Shown here: one piece after another, positions 40,631 to 51,454 of the stretch
Layout of the letters: every line of letters starts with the position of its first letter
Position numbering within the stretch: position 1 is the first letter of the stretch
NCBI RefSeq assembly: GCF_000220835.1
Contig: NZ_GL985606.1
Coordinates: 486,921-550,920, forward strand
Direction of reading: 5' to 3'
Origin: Actinomyces sp. oral taxon 448 str. F0400
Lineage (GTDB): Bacteria > Actinomycetota > Actinomycetes > Actinomycetales > Actinomycetaceae
Length of the DNA: 64,000 nt
Made by a program: the position numbers and the translations under genes
Notes under the pieces: model-generated
Database searches by the model: none
Told to the model about the DNA's origin: nothing
Seen by the model: only the letters and a program-made list of their open reading frames with translations

Positions 40631-40746
40631 GGGCGGCTCGGCTCCTCCTCCCCCTCCCGGGCAGGCCGGGCCCGGGAGGGTGGGCCCGGCCCGTTGCCCG
40701 GGCCCGGCCCGCTGGGGTAGTCTCGTCCGGTCGCCTCAGCGCGCAT

Positions 40747-40834
40747 GGAGATGTCGCATAGTGGCCTAGTGCGCCTTCCTGCTAAGAAGGTTGGGGATAA
40801 AACCCCTCGGGAGTTCGAATCTCCCCATCTCCGC
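40747..40834 (+). tRNA. tRNA-Ser (anticodon GCU)
   Basis: 88 nt. Acceptor GGAGATG pairs with CATCTCC (40827-40833), discriminator G 40834. Anticodon stem-loop CCTTCCTGCTAAGAAGG gives anticodon GCT. Long variable arm and T-loop GGGAGTTCGAATCTCCC. CCA not encoded. Confidence 0.96.
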
Positions 40835-41097
40835 TTCTCATCCGTACATCCTCCGCGGTTCCGCACCCCGGTTCCGACTCAGCGCCTCGGCAGTGCGAGA
40901 CGGGCACCGGGCGCGAGAGCGCCCCGTTGTGCTCTCGGTGCTCTCGGCCGGTGCGTGATGGTCGGACGTGTGCGCTTCAACGCTTTCCCAGACCGGTCTC
41001 GAAGCGATAACGTACGGTGAACGCAAGGAGCACCCCGCTCTCCCCTCAGGCGCATCCCGACCTGCGCCCCGTCCCAACCCTGCTAGGAAGAAGAATC

Positions 41098-44000
41098 GTG
41101 CGTCACCTCCCCTCGCTTCGCCGCGTCGTCGCGGCGGGTGCCGCGGCCCTGACACTCGGAGCCCTCGTCGCCCCGACCACGGCCGCCGCCCCCGGCCAGT
41201 CGCAGACCGCCACCGGCGATCCGTCCTCCAAAATCACCTCCGGCCCGACGCTGTCCGACGGCACTCAGGCCGACGCCGTCGAGAACCGCTGGTTCGTCGA
41301 GCTGGCCTCGCCCTCCGTCGCCGCAGGCGGTTCCTCCGACACCGTCAGAGCCGAGCAGGACGACTTCGCCAGCGCGGTCCGGGACGCCGGCATCGACGCC
41401 CGAGTCACCACGGAGTACGGGACGCTGTGGAACGGCGTGGCCGTCTCCGTCGGCAGCGACGCCGACGTCGAGTCCCTCGCCGGACTGGCCCAGGTCGTCT
41501 CTCTTCAGCCCGTCATCTACATCCCGGCCCCGGATGCCGACCCGGCCGGCGGCGCCGACGCGAACGACGCGGGCCAGGCGCCCGTCCAGGAGGGCGAGGA
41601 GGGCCAGGAGCAGGTCACCACGCCTCAGATGCGCAACGCCCTAGGCATGACCGGCGCCGACGTCGCCCAGTCCAAGCTCGGCTACACCGGCGAGGGGATC
41701 AAGATCGGGATCATCGATTCGGGCATCGACTACGACCACGTCGAATTCGGCGGCTCCGGCACTCCGGGTCCCGAGCCCGCCGAGGGCGACGGTTCCACGA
41801 ACTTCCCCGATTCGAAGGTGGTGGCCGGTCACGACTTCGTCGGCAACGCCTTCGGCGACCCGGCCGCCGACGCGACGACGCGCTTGACGCCCGCCCCGGA
41901 CGACTACCCCGACGACTGCTGGGGCCACGGCACCCATGTCGCCGGCATCGCCGCCGCCAAAGGGGCTCCCGGCACCGACCAGATCACCGGCGTCGCCCCC
42001 GACGCCCAGCTCGGCGCCTACCGCGTCTTCGGCTGCACGGGCGGCACCACCAGTGAGATTCTGGCCAGTGCCATGGAGCGCGCCGCCGACGACGGCATGG
42101 ACGTCGTCAACATGTCCGTCGGCGCCGACTTCGTCGTCTTTCGGGACTACCCGACCGCCGTCGCCGCCGAGAACCTCGCCTCCAAGGGCGTGATCGTCAC
42201 GGCCGCTCAGGGCAACCAGGGCGAGTACGGCCGGTGGACCATGGGCGCCCCCGCCTCCGCCGAGCACGTCCTGTCGGTCGGCAGCGTCGACAACACCGTC
42301 GAGACCGATTTCTATCTGACGGTCTCCACCAACCCCGGCCAGAAGTACCTCTACTCGGAGATCCCGGGCAGCACCGCCCCGATCTCGCGTGACAACGGGA
42401 CTCGGGCCCCGCTGGTGGCCTCCGGGGACCCGGCCGCCGATGGCGGGGATGAGACGACCGACGCCTCCGTGCTGTGCACCGCCCCCGCGGCCGGCGCCTA
42501 CACCGGCAGGACCGTGCTGGTCCGACGCGGTGCCTGCGCCTTCCGCGACAAGGCCCTCAACGCCCAGGCCGGCGGCGCCGCCGGTATCGTCATCGACGAC
42601 AACCAGCCCGGTGCGATCCCGCCCTTCTCCGTCGGCGGCGACGGTGACCCGGTCACCATCCCGGTGGCGGGCGTCTCCCAGGCCGACGGCGACGCCATCC
42701 GCGGAGCCCTGGACGCCGACTCCACGCTGACCTACAGGGAGGACGCCGCCGAGTTCGACCAGGCCACCGGCGGACTCGTCTCGAGCTTCTCCAGCTGGGG
42801 TCTGAACGACTCCCTCCAGCTCAAGCCCGACGTCGTCGCCCCGGGCGGACGAATCTGGTCCACCTGGCCGCTCGACCACGACGGACCCTACCGGACCGAG
42901 GCCGGCGCCTCGATGGCCGCGCCCTACACGGCCGGCGCCTCCGCGCTCGTCCTGCAGGCGCACCCCGAGATCAAGGACGCCTCCGGCTTCGACGCCTTCG
43001 ATCAGGTCGCGTGGCGCCTGCACTCCACCGCCGACCCCGTCCCCTGGGCGGCGGGCGCCGGGGACGCGGACGCCCGTGAGCCGCTCGCCCGCGAGGGGGC
43101 TGGGCTCATCGACGTCGACGGCGCCATCACGGCGTCCACCGAGACCAGCTCCTCGGTGCTCAACATCGGCGAGGTCGAGCAGCACCCCGACGGTTACCGG
43201 GCGTCGGTCACCCTGACCAACCACTCCGAGTCCTCGGCGACCTACGCGCTGTCCCATGAGGACGCCGTGACGGTCACCGGCGCCTCGAGCACCCCTCAGC
43301 AGGGCACCGACTCACCGTCGACGGTTTCCACCGACGGCCAGTCCATCACGGTTCCCGCGGGCGGCACCGCCACCGTCGACGCGACCATCACGGCTCCGGC
43401 CGGTCTCGCCGACGGCGACTTCTTCGGCGGCTGGATCGTGCTCACCGACTCCTCCGCGGCCGCCGACTCCCCGCAGGCCGAGCCCGTACGCGTCCCCTTC
43501 CAGGGCGTGGGCGGCAATCTCGCTCAAGCCGGCGTCTTCGGCCCGCAGATCGGCCTGGCCGACCTCGACGGTCAGAGCATCGATCCGGCGAGCTACGTCT
43601 ACGGCGACTCGGCGCGCAGCGACCAGGGCGCCTACACGGACTCCCCGGTCGTGGCCATCAGCCACCCGGACGTTCCCTACTACCGCTCCGCTCTGACCGT
43701 TTCACGCGTCAACGCCGACGGCACCACCGAGTACCTCGGCACGGCGGTCACCGACGAGAAGGAGCATACGCGCAACGACACCGTGTACATGGTGTGGGAT
43801 GGCAGCTACACGGTCGACGGCCGGATCCTGCAGGCGCCCACCGGCCAGTACCAGCTCACCGTGCGCGCGCTGCCCGTCGGCGGCGACGGCGACGAGGACG
43901 CCGACTGGGCCGAGTGGACCTCGCCGACCTTCAGCATCGACTGGAAGACCGACGGCTACATCCCCCAGAGCGAGCTGTCCGTCGCCTCGCCCGACGGCGC

Positions 44001-44622
44001 CGCCGCCTTGACTGACGACAACATCTTCACCCCCGTCGAGGCGTCCTCCACCGAGGCCTCTTACGACATCGACCTCGGCGGCGTCTACGACGTCGACGCG
44101 ATCCATTACACGCCCGTTCGGTACGATTCGGCGCTCCACGCCACGCGGTGGACCGTGCAGACCTCCACGGACGGGGCCGCCTGGACCGACGCAGCCTCCG
44201 GCGATATCGATCCGACCAGCTTCAACCCGACGATTCTCGAGCTGGACGCGCCCGTGCGCGCGCGGTACGTCCGGGTCGTCATAACCAATGGTCAGGACGG
44301 GGCGACCTCTCTCGGGGTCGCCGAGCTGCGGGTCGCCGGCACCGCTGCGGGCGGATCCGACGACCCGACGGCGGATCCGAGCGGTCCGGCGGCGGCCGAC
44401 CCGGGCCAGGCGGACTCGGGCCGACCGGACCCAGGTGACGCCGGTGCGGGCGACGCCGGCGGTTCGCCGGTAGCGGCCGACGTCGACGCCTCCGTCGCAT
44501 CGCAGTCCACTGGCCATGGCTCCGGCGCCCTGGCCAGGACCGGCGCCTCCATCGGCCTCGGCGTCGTCGCGATCGTCCTCGTCGTCGGGGGCGTGCTGCT
44601 CGTGCGTCGGCGGCGAGGCTGA
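41098..44622 (+). CDS. Cell-wall-anchored subtilisin-like serine protease (S8)
   Basis: 1174 residues from GTG 41098, chosen because AGGAAGAA (41085-41092) precedes it and a clean signal peptide follows (MRHLPSLRRVVAAGAAALTL to about residue 34, AAA cleavage). Inhibitor-like propeptide, then S8 domain: IIDSGIDYDHV (Asp about 207), WGHGTHVAG (His about 277), GASMAAPYTAG (Ser about 605), with a PA domain inserted (GACAFRDKALNAQAGGAAGI). Then a fibronectin/Ig-like region, a discoidin (F5/8 type C) domain at about 965-1080 (IDLGGVYDVDAIHYTPVRY), an Ala/Asp/Gly spacer and the sorting signal LARTG (about 1145-1149), a hydrophobic helix and VRRRRG. Secreted, sortase-anchored protease acting on host or peptide substrates. 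Confidence 0.94.
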   Translation: MRHLPSLRRVVAAGAAALTLGALVAPTTAAAPGQSQTATGDPSSKITSGPTLSDGTQADAVENRWFVELASPSVAAGGSSDTVRAEQDDFASAVRDAGIDARVTTEYGTLWNGVAVSVGSDADVESLAGLAQVVSLQPVIYIPAPDADPAGGADANDAGQAPVQEGEEGQEQVTTPQMRNALGMTGADVAQSKLGYTGEGIKIGIIDSGIDYDHVEFGGSGTPGPEPAEGDGSTNFPDSKVVAGHDFVGNAFGDPAADATTRLTPAPDDYPDDCWGHGTHVAGIAAAKGAPGTDQITGVAPDAQLGAYRVFGCTGGTTSEILASAMERAADDGMDVVNMSVGADFVVFRDYPTAVAAENLASKGVIVTAAQGNQGEYGRWTMGAPASAEHVLSVGSVDNTVETDFYLTVSTNPGQKYLYSEIPGSTAPISRDNGTRAPLVASGDPAADGGDETTDASVLCTAPAAGAYTGRTVLVRRGACAFRDKALNAQAGGAAGIVIDDNQPGAIPPFSVGGDGDPVTIPVAGVSQADGDAIRGALDADSTLTYREDAAEFDQATGGLVSSFSSWGLNDSLQLKPDVVAPGGRIWSTWPLDHDGPYRTEAGASMAAPYTAGASALVLQAHPEIKDASGFDAFDQVAWRLHSTADPVPWAAGAGDADAREPLAREGAGLIDVDGAITASTETSSSVLNIGEVEQHPDGYRASVTLTNHSESSATYALSHEDAVTVTGASSTPQQGTDSPSTVSTDGQSITVPAGGTATVDATITAPAGLADGDFFGGWIVLTDSSAAADSPQAEPVRVPFQGVGGNLAQAGVFGPQIGLADLDGQSIDPASYVYGDSARSDQGAYTDSPVVAISHPDVPYYRSALTVSRVNADGTTEYLGTAVTDEKEHTRNDTVYMVWDGSYTVDGRILQAPTGQYQLTVRALPVGGDGDEDADWAEWTSPTFSIDWKTDGYIPQSELSVASPDGAAALTDDNIFTPVEASSTEASYDIDLGGVYDVDAIHYTPVRYDSALHATRWTVQTSTDGAAWTDAASGDIDPTSFNPTILELDAPVRARYVRVVITNGQDGATSLGVAELRVAGTAAGGSDDPTADPSGPAAADPGQADSGRPDPGDAGAGDAGGSPVAADVDASVASQSTGHGSGALARTGASIGLGVVAIVLVVGGVLLVRRRRG

Positions 44623-44766
44623 GTCCTGCGCGGCGGTGCACACGCGGTGGCCGTCCGACGATGATGCCGGGCGTCGGGCGGCCACCGCGTGTGCGCAGGC
44701 TCACCGGCCTGCGATTTGTCGGGTGCTGTGGCGCCGAGTAACCTTCCTGAATGTCGGAAACGACAT

Positions 44767-44842
44767 GCGCCAGTAGCTCAACGGATAGAGCATCTGACTA
44801 CGGATCAGAAGGTTGGGGGTTCGAATCCCTTCTGGCGCACCA
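44767..44842 (+). tRNA. tRNA-Arg (anticodon ACG)
   Basis: 76 nt with encoded CCA (44840-44842). Acceptor GCGCCAG pairs with CTGGCGC (44832-44838), D-arm GTAGCTCAACGGATAGAGC, anticodon stem-loop TCTGACTACGGATCAGA (anticodon ACG), T-arm GGGGGTTCGAATCCCTT. Confidence 0.97.
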
Positions 44843-44884
44843 ACGCCCCGATATCGGCTGAACAGTCGGTTGCGGGGCGTTTTC
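44843..44884 (+). terminator. Terminator after tRNA-Arg
   Basis: ACGCCCCG (44843-44850) pairs with CGGGGCGT (44873-44880), with inner bases CGGCTG/CAGTCG also partly paired, followed by a T4 run (44880-44883). Rho-independent type, directly after CCA. Confidence 0.85.
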
Positions 44885-44922
44885 CATACTCACTGTGATC
44901 CGGGAAATTCTGATCCCGACGC

Positions 44923-44969
44923 GATTGTCGGCGGCGCCACCTCGGATCGAGGTGGCGCCGCCGACAATC
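44923..44969. terminator. Perfect 22-bp hairpin between convergent tRNA-Arg and TAP-like gene
   Basis: Arms 44923-44944 and 44948-44969 are perfectly complementary over 22 bp with a 3-nt loop (GAT); the left arm begins GATTGTCGGCGGCGCCACC. It sits 24 bp after the stop (minus strand) of the peptidase gene and 80 bp after tRNA-Arg, so it can act in both directions. Confidence 0.85.
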
Positions 44970-44992
44970 GGGCGAACTGAACCGTCAGCCGG

Positions 44993-46819
44993 TCAATCCT
45001 TGACCGGTTCGAGGGGGTTGGCCTGACAGGTGGCTCCTTCCTCGGGCGGGGTTCCGTCCAGCAGGAACGTGCTGACGGCGTCGGAGGCGCAGGAGTTGCG
45101 GTTGACCGCGCCGTGGATGGCGTCGTTGACGGTCAGCAGACGGCTGTTCTCCAGCTGGTCGGCCAGAGAGGTCGCCCACGAGTAGGGGGTCTGCGGGTCT
45201 GCGGTATTGCCGATGACGACCACCGTGTCCGAGCCCTGCCCGGTGACGCGATGCGGTTGAGTGGTCGTCGTCGTGTGACCCCACCCGTGGCAGAAGGCGT
45301 CCGTGTAGGCGGAGGCCGCGTCGTAGGAGATCGGGTAGGACTTCTTGAGATTGTCGGCCTGAGCGTTCCACGACGCGGCATCCCCCGTGTCCGGGTAATC
45401 CGTGCAGTGCACTCCGTAGAAGGCGTAATTCGAGTTCTGCGTCCTCGCCACCGGCGGGCTCGTGGCGGCGTTGTCGTAGGCGGTGGCCACCTTCTGGTAG
45501 TTCTGATACAGCATGGTGCCGTTGCCGTCGTTCATGGCCTGGGCCAGAGCGCTGGTCAGATAGGACCAGTACTCCTGGCGCCGGTTGGAGATGAACCGGA
45601 TGTAGGTCTGCGCCTGCGCGTGACCGAGAGTGGTTTCGCGCCCGTTGTTGGCCGTCATCGGCAGGGGTTTGTCGTCGAGACCCTCCAAGAAGGTCTGCAG
45701 TTGGGCCATGGCCTCGTCACTCGTGCCGCTCAGGGGGCAGCCGTCGCCCGCCGTCCTGGCCAGGCAGGAGTCCACATAGCTGCGCAGAGCGTTCTCGTTG
45801 TGCTCCATGTTGTCCGCGTGGATCTGGGCCCGGCTGATCGAGGGGTCCATAGCCGAATCGAGAATGATGCGGCCTCCCCGAGTGGGGAAGAGATCCAGGT
45901 AGGTGGCGCCCAAGTAGGTGCCGTAGGAGACGCCGAGGTAGTTCAGCTTCGAGTCGCCCATCACGCCTCGCATGACATCCATGTCGCGGGCCGCGGTGGC
46001 GGTATCCATGTGGTCGAGAATCTCGGGGACCGAGGAGTTCTGGGCGCAATTGGCCGATACGGCGGCGCCCCGACTCTCGAAGGTCGCGGCGTCCGTGGCC
46101 TGAGCGTCCGCCCACGGGGTGAGATCATCCTCGTCGGCGGCCCCGCCATCGGGATCCTCGCCCTGGACGGCCGCGGCGTCGGCGGGCTGCTCGTCATTGA
46201 TGCCGCCCTGCTGAACGGGGGCGGCGTCGCCGTTGCCCGCGTTCTGGCCCGCGCAGGACAGCGGCTCGGATTGCCCGACGCCGCGCGGATCGAAGCCGAT
46301 GATGTCGTACTGGCCGCGCACCTTCGTGGCCAGGGAGCGGGCGGTCCCCTCGACGGAGCCGACGCCCGAGTTGCCCGGGCCGCCGGGGTTGGTGAACAAG
46401 GTGCCCTTCTCCGCGTTGCCGTCGGCGGCGCGCACCCTTTTGAGGGCGAGTGTGATGGTCTGGCCGTCGGGGGCGTTGTAGTCCAACGGCACGGTGAGGG
46501 TGGCGCAGGTGGCGATGGAGCCGTCGTCGCAATTGGCCCAGGTGAGCTCCTGGTTGTAGAAGGACGTCAGCTCGGCCGGGATGGCCGGCTGCTGATCGTC
46601 TGCGGCTGGTCGGGCGGCCGCCGGTGGAGCGGCGATGATGTCGGCCGCCCCGGGCGGGCCACCCGAAGCGGCGGGTACGGCGGATGCGGCTGCCGGCGCT
46701 TCGGAGCCCTCGACGAGATCCGGACTTTGCGGCTGGCCGGCAGCCAGGATCAATGACAGTGACATGGCGGTCAGTGCGACCGCGCTCCTCTTCTTCAGGG
46801 ACTGAACGTAGGGCCTCAT
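44993..46819 (-). CDS. Secreted TAP-like alpha/beta-hydrolase peptidase
   Basis: 608 residues. Signal peptide KKRSAVALTAMSLSLILAAG followed by an Ala/Pro-rich spacer. Hydrolase domain: TLTVPLDYNAPDGQTITLAL, LFTNPGGPGNSGV (oxyanion loop), YDIIGFDPRGVGQSEPL, YLGVSYGTYLGATYLDLFP with nucleophile Ser about 298, GRIILDSAMDP, then the TAP C-terminal domain (VVVIGNTADPQTPYSWATSL with the Asp, and TVNDAIHGAVNRNSC with the His). Related to Streptomyces tripeptidyl aminopeptidase; would release peptides outside the cell. An acidic insert (about 200-245) lies in the cap. ATG 46819 follows GATAGT by six bases, so it is leaderless. Divergent from guaB1. Confidence 0.92.
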   Translation of the reverse strand: MRPYVQSLKKRSAVALTAMSLSLILAAGQPQSPDLVEGSEAPAAASAVPAASGGPPGAADIIAAPPAAARPAADDQQPAIPAELTSFYNQELTWANCDDGSIATCATLTVPLDYNAPDGQTITLALKRVRAADGNAEKGTLFTNPGGPGNSGVGSVEGTARSLATKVRGQYDIIGFDPRGVGQSEPLSCAGQNAGNGDAAPVQQGGINDEQPADAAAVQGEDPDGGAADEDDLTPWADAQATDAATFESRGAAVSANCAQNSSVPEILDHMDTATAARDMDVMRGVMGDSKLNYLGVSYGTYLGATYLDLFPTRGGRIILDSAMDPSISRAQIHADNMEHNENALRSYVDSCLARTAGDGCPLSGTSDEAMAQLQTFLEGLDDKPLPMTANNGRETTLGHAQAQTYIRFISNRRQEYWSYLTSALAQAMNDGNGTMLYQNYQKVATAYDNAATSPPVARTQNSNYAFYGVHCTDYPDTGDAASWNAQADNLKKSYPISYDAASAYTDAFCHGWGHTTTTTQPHRVTGQGSDTVVVIGNTADPQTPYSWATSLADQLENSRLLTVNDAIHGAVNRNSCASDAVSTFLLDGTPPEEGATCQANPLEPVKD

Positions 46820-46901
46820 GTGTTTACTATCTCTTCTTGATCGGTGATGCGCCTCCTCCTGAAGGAGGAGATAACGTTTCGGTCACGATATTGAGGGTTA
46901 G

Positions 46902-48353
<1,452 letters not shown>

Positions 48354-48519
48354 GGCGTGGGCGTCCTGGCCGTGAGTGTGTCCGCATCCCGCACGAACAT
48401 CCGCCGGACACCGTCGGTCGAGTGGGCGGGCGCCCGAACCGTGCGGTTGTGCGAAGGGCTCGTGGTGCTTCGGATCGCGTTTGTGCGGGATTCGGACAGC
48501 GACCCCGCCCGGCGTCGTA

Positions 48520-51239
48520 TCAGATGGGGATGCGCATGAGGGAGCGCACGCGTGCCAGGCCCCGGTCTGTGGCGAGCTCGGCGCGCAGCTCGCGATGGTC
48601 GGAGTAGAAGTCGGCCACCTGCTGGAGCTGGACATAGCCGACGGCGACGGCGTTCATGGGTGCGCGGACCAGGCCGACCTCGGGCGCATGAATGAGGATC
48701 GCGCCCGACGGCAGGCCGCCGACGACACGAGGGCGGGTCTCCCAGCGGAATGTGGTCCGACGACGGGTGCCCGGGGCCAGATGAAGGCCGACGGGATCGA
48801 GGACGATCTCGGGCCCGCCGTGCGGTCCGCGGGCCCGTCGCCACGCTCTCCCCGCGACGAGGACGCACACCAGCGCGGCGACCATCGACATCGCACGCGC
48901 CTGTTCCTCGGAGGCATCAGCGGTCAGGGCGATCGCCCAGCAGGAGAACGCGATCGCGGACAGGGCCATCGCACCCAAGCGCGCCATGAGCGGAGCCGCC
49001 CATAGCGGCGGCAGTTCGATACGGCCTGCCCCGGCTCTCCACTGTCGGTCGGCGCGCTCCGAAGGGATCTGCAGGATCCGGAGCGCGGCCAGCCGCAGCA
49101 GGGAGAGGATGAGAACGAGGAGCAGCAGGGGAGTGAGCGCCGTCGTCAGATCGGTGGCGAGAACACCACCGAGAACGACCGCGATTCCAAGGATTTGGAG
49201 GGCGGCGCGCCGGGGCGCCGCCAGCCGTCGCCGGTCGGCGCTCGCGCAGTCGAGAGTCTCGGACGGCAGCTGCGGCTGGGGTCGGCGGGACGCGTCGGAT
49301 GCGGGCGGGGCGTCTGCGATGGCGCCCACGGCGGCGTCGGCCGGTGCGGGGAACCCGTACGAGCCGACGGGCGGCTGGGCCGAGCCGACGTGCGGGTCCA
49401 CGATGGGGGCCAGGTACTTCTCGGCCCGCCAGACGGGGGTGCGCATGAGTGAGTGCACGCGCGCCAGACCCTGGTCGGTGGCGAGTTCGGCGCGTACCTC
49501 GGGGTGGCCGGAGTACAGCGCCACCACCCGCTGCAACTGGACGTACGTCAGAGGCGTGGCGCCCATGTCGGCGGGGAGGGTGCCGGCGTCGGGGATGAGG
49601 ACGAGTGCGGGGCCAGTGGTGAGGGCGCCGACGACGCGGGGGCCGTCCTCCCACAGGAAAGCGGCCTCGCGCCGCGTGCCCGGTGCGGTGCGGAACCCGT
49701 CGGGGCTCAGCACGATCCCCGGACCCGAACGCGGCAGCGGGGTTCTCCACCAGGTGGTGACGGCGACGGCGAGGCAGGCCGTTGCAACGGCTAGGGACGG
49801 GATGAGGACATGTTCGCGGCTGCGGCTGTTGTCGTCGATGGCGGCCGTCCAGTAGCCGACGAGCGCGAGAAGGGCGAGGGCCAGCGCTCCCAGATGCCTG
49901 GTGAGAGGGAGGATCCGAGATTCGGGCAGCCAAATGCCCCTGGCGTCCCTGACCCAGTGACGGCGAGCGCTTCTCAATGGGATCTGCGCTGCCCGCAGAG
50001 CCGCCGCGTGAAGCAGGAGGAGAAGACAGATTCCCGGGACGAGGACCGCGAGCGCCGTGTCCTGGCCGACGTTGGCGGAGACGAAGAACAGGAATACGAC
50101 GACGGCGTGCAGTGCGAGGTACAACGGCGTATCGAGCGTGCGGCGGTCCGCCTTCCCGCAGTCGAGGGCGGGCAGAGCCGTTGGGGGTCGGGGGGTGATA
50201 TGGGCGGAGCCGGGGGCGAGGCGAGCGCCGCGGGCGGGGCCGGAGCTCCGGGCCTTGCCCGGCCCTCGGGCGGGGCGGCCGCGGAGTCGGTCGGAGAAGC
50301 GGCCGGGCCCCGGACCGGCGCGGGCACGGGTCCGGCGGGGAGGGGGCTTGGGGACGCGATCGGCGCGCTCGCGGGTTGCGGCCCCGGGAGGGGCGGCGGG
50401 TTCGGCGTCGCGAATCGGACCGGAGGCCCCGGGGCCGGGCGCATGGTCTCCTCGATTTCCCAGACGGGGGCGCGCATGAGGGCTCGCACGCGTATCAGGC
50501 CCTGGTCGGTGGTGAGCTCGGCGCGCGATTCGGGGTGGTTGGTGTAGAACTCGACGAGCCGCTGCAGCTGGACGTAGTTCATAGGGACGGGAGACATGGG
50601 GACATATACTGGGTCGCCGACGTCGAGGGTGATGACGGCGCACGGTTGCGCATGACGGCGTATTCGCCCTGCGACGGCCGGCCGCCGGTCCCATGGAATG
50701 TATGTGCGGTACCGTCCGTCGGGCCACAGCCATAGTCCGGTGGGGTCGAGGACGAGTTCGGGAGTTCGCGGTGGATTGAAGGGCATGGGCGCCCAGGTGA
50801 AGACCGTGGTCGTAAGCAGGACCAGCGAGAGAATCAGCGTGCCGGTCCGGTCGGAATGGGCGTCGTGCGAGGCGTAGATGATGCATAGGGTCGAGATGGC
50901 GCCGACCGTGATCGCCGAAGGCGGAAGCTGCTCCCACAGGAGGAATCCCCAGGACGGCCCGAAGCATATGCAGCCGTTGCCTGTGCGCCAACGATTGTCT
51001 GATGTGCGAGTCCGCCGGCGCAGCGCGAGCCGGCCGGCCCCGTGCAGCATGAGGCCCAAGCCGATCGAGAAGAGCATGACGGCGAGAGGAGGAGAATACT
51101 CGATCAGTAAGACGAAGCCGAGGAGAAGAGCTGGAGCACTGAGCGTCAGACTTATGAAGGCCTCGGTTCCCCGATCCTGGTCGGCGCGATCGCAAGTGCG
51201 GATTCGACCCGACGGGACCCGGCGCGACGTGCTGCTCAT
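48520..51239 (-). pseudogene. Three-module membrane / PH-like protein, apparent 1-nt frameshift
   Basis: From ATG 51239 one frame encodes module 1 (to about 50200); modules 2 and 3 continue in another frame to the stop at 48520. Each module has two or more membrane helices, a PH-like beta segment (PELVLDPTGLWLWPDGRYRT; GIVLSPDGFRTAPGTRREAA; PEIVLDPVGLHLAPGTRRRT) and an ending YVQLQRLVEFYTNHPESRAEL-type helix with TD-x-GL-x-RV-x-x-LMR-x-P. The frame changes within G5 (50183-50187) or G6 (50190-50195); one extra C on the coding strand would rejoin TPRPPTALPALDCGKADRR. No start codon begins the second frame near module 2, so it is not a separate gene. Intact length would be about 905 aa. Unknown function, inner membrane. 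Confidence 0.75.
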
Positions 51240-51454
51240 GGCCGACTACCATACATGTCGCTCGGGCGCACTGTCGTTGACCGGGTACGGGTCACGTGGC
51301 GCTTGCGTCCGGTTGCCGTTAAAGGACGCGTTTCGATCACTTCATTGAAAACGGCGAGGAGCCCTGGATGCAACCATGATGAGGGCATGCGCGAGTCATT
51401 TCTGCCGTTGTTCGCCATATCGCAGGTGCAGGAATCAGTCGGAGCTGCGTGCTA

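Noticed and set aside
41017-41097. GTG start of the subtilase at 41017
   Set aside because: No ribosome site, and it would put about 27 residues before the signal peptide; GTG 41098 has AGGAAGAA.
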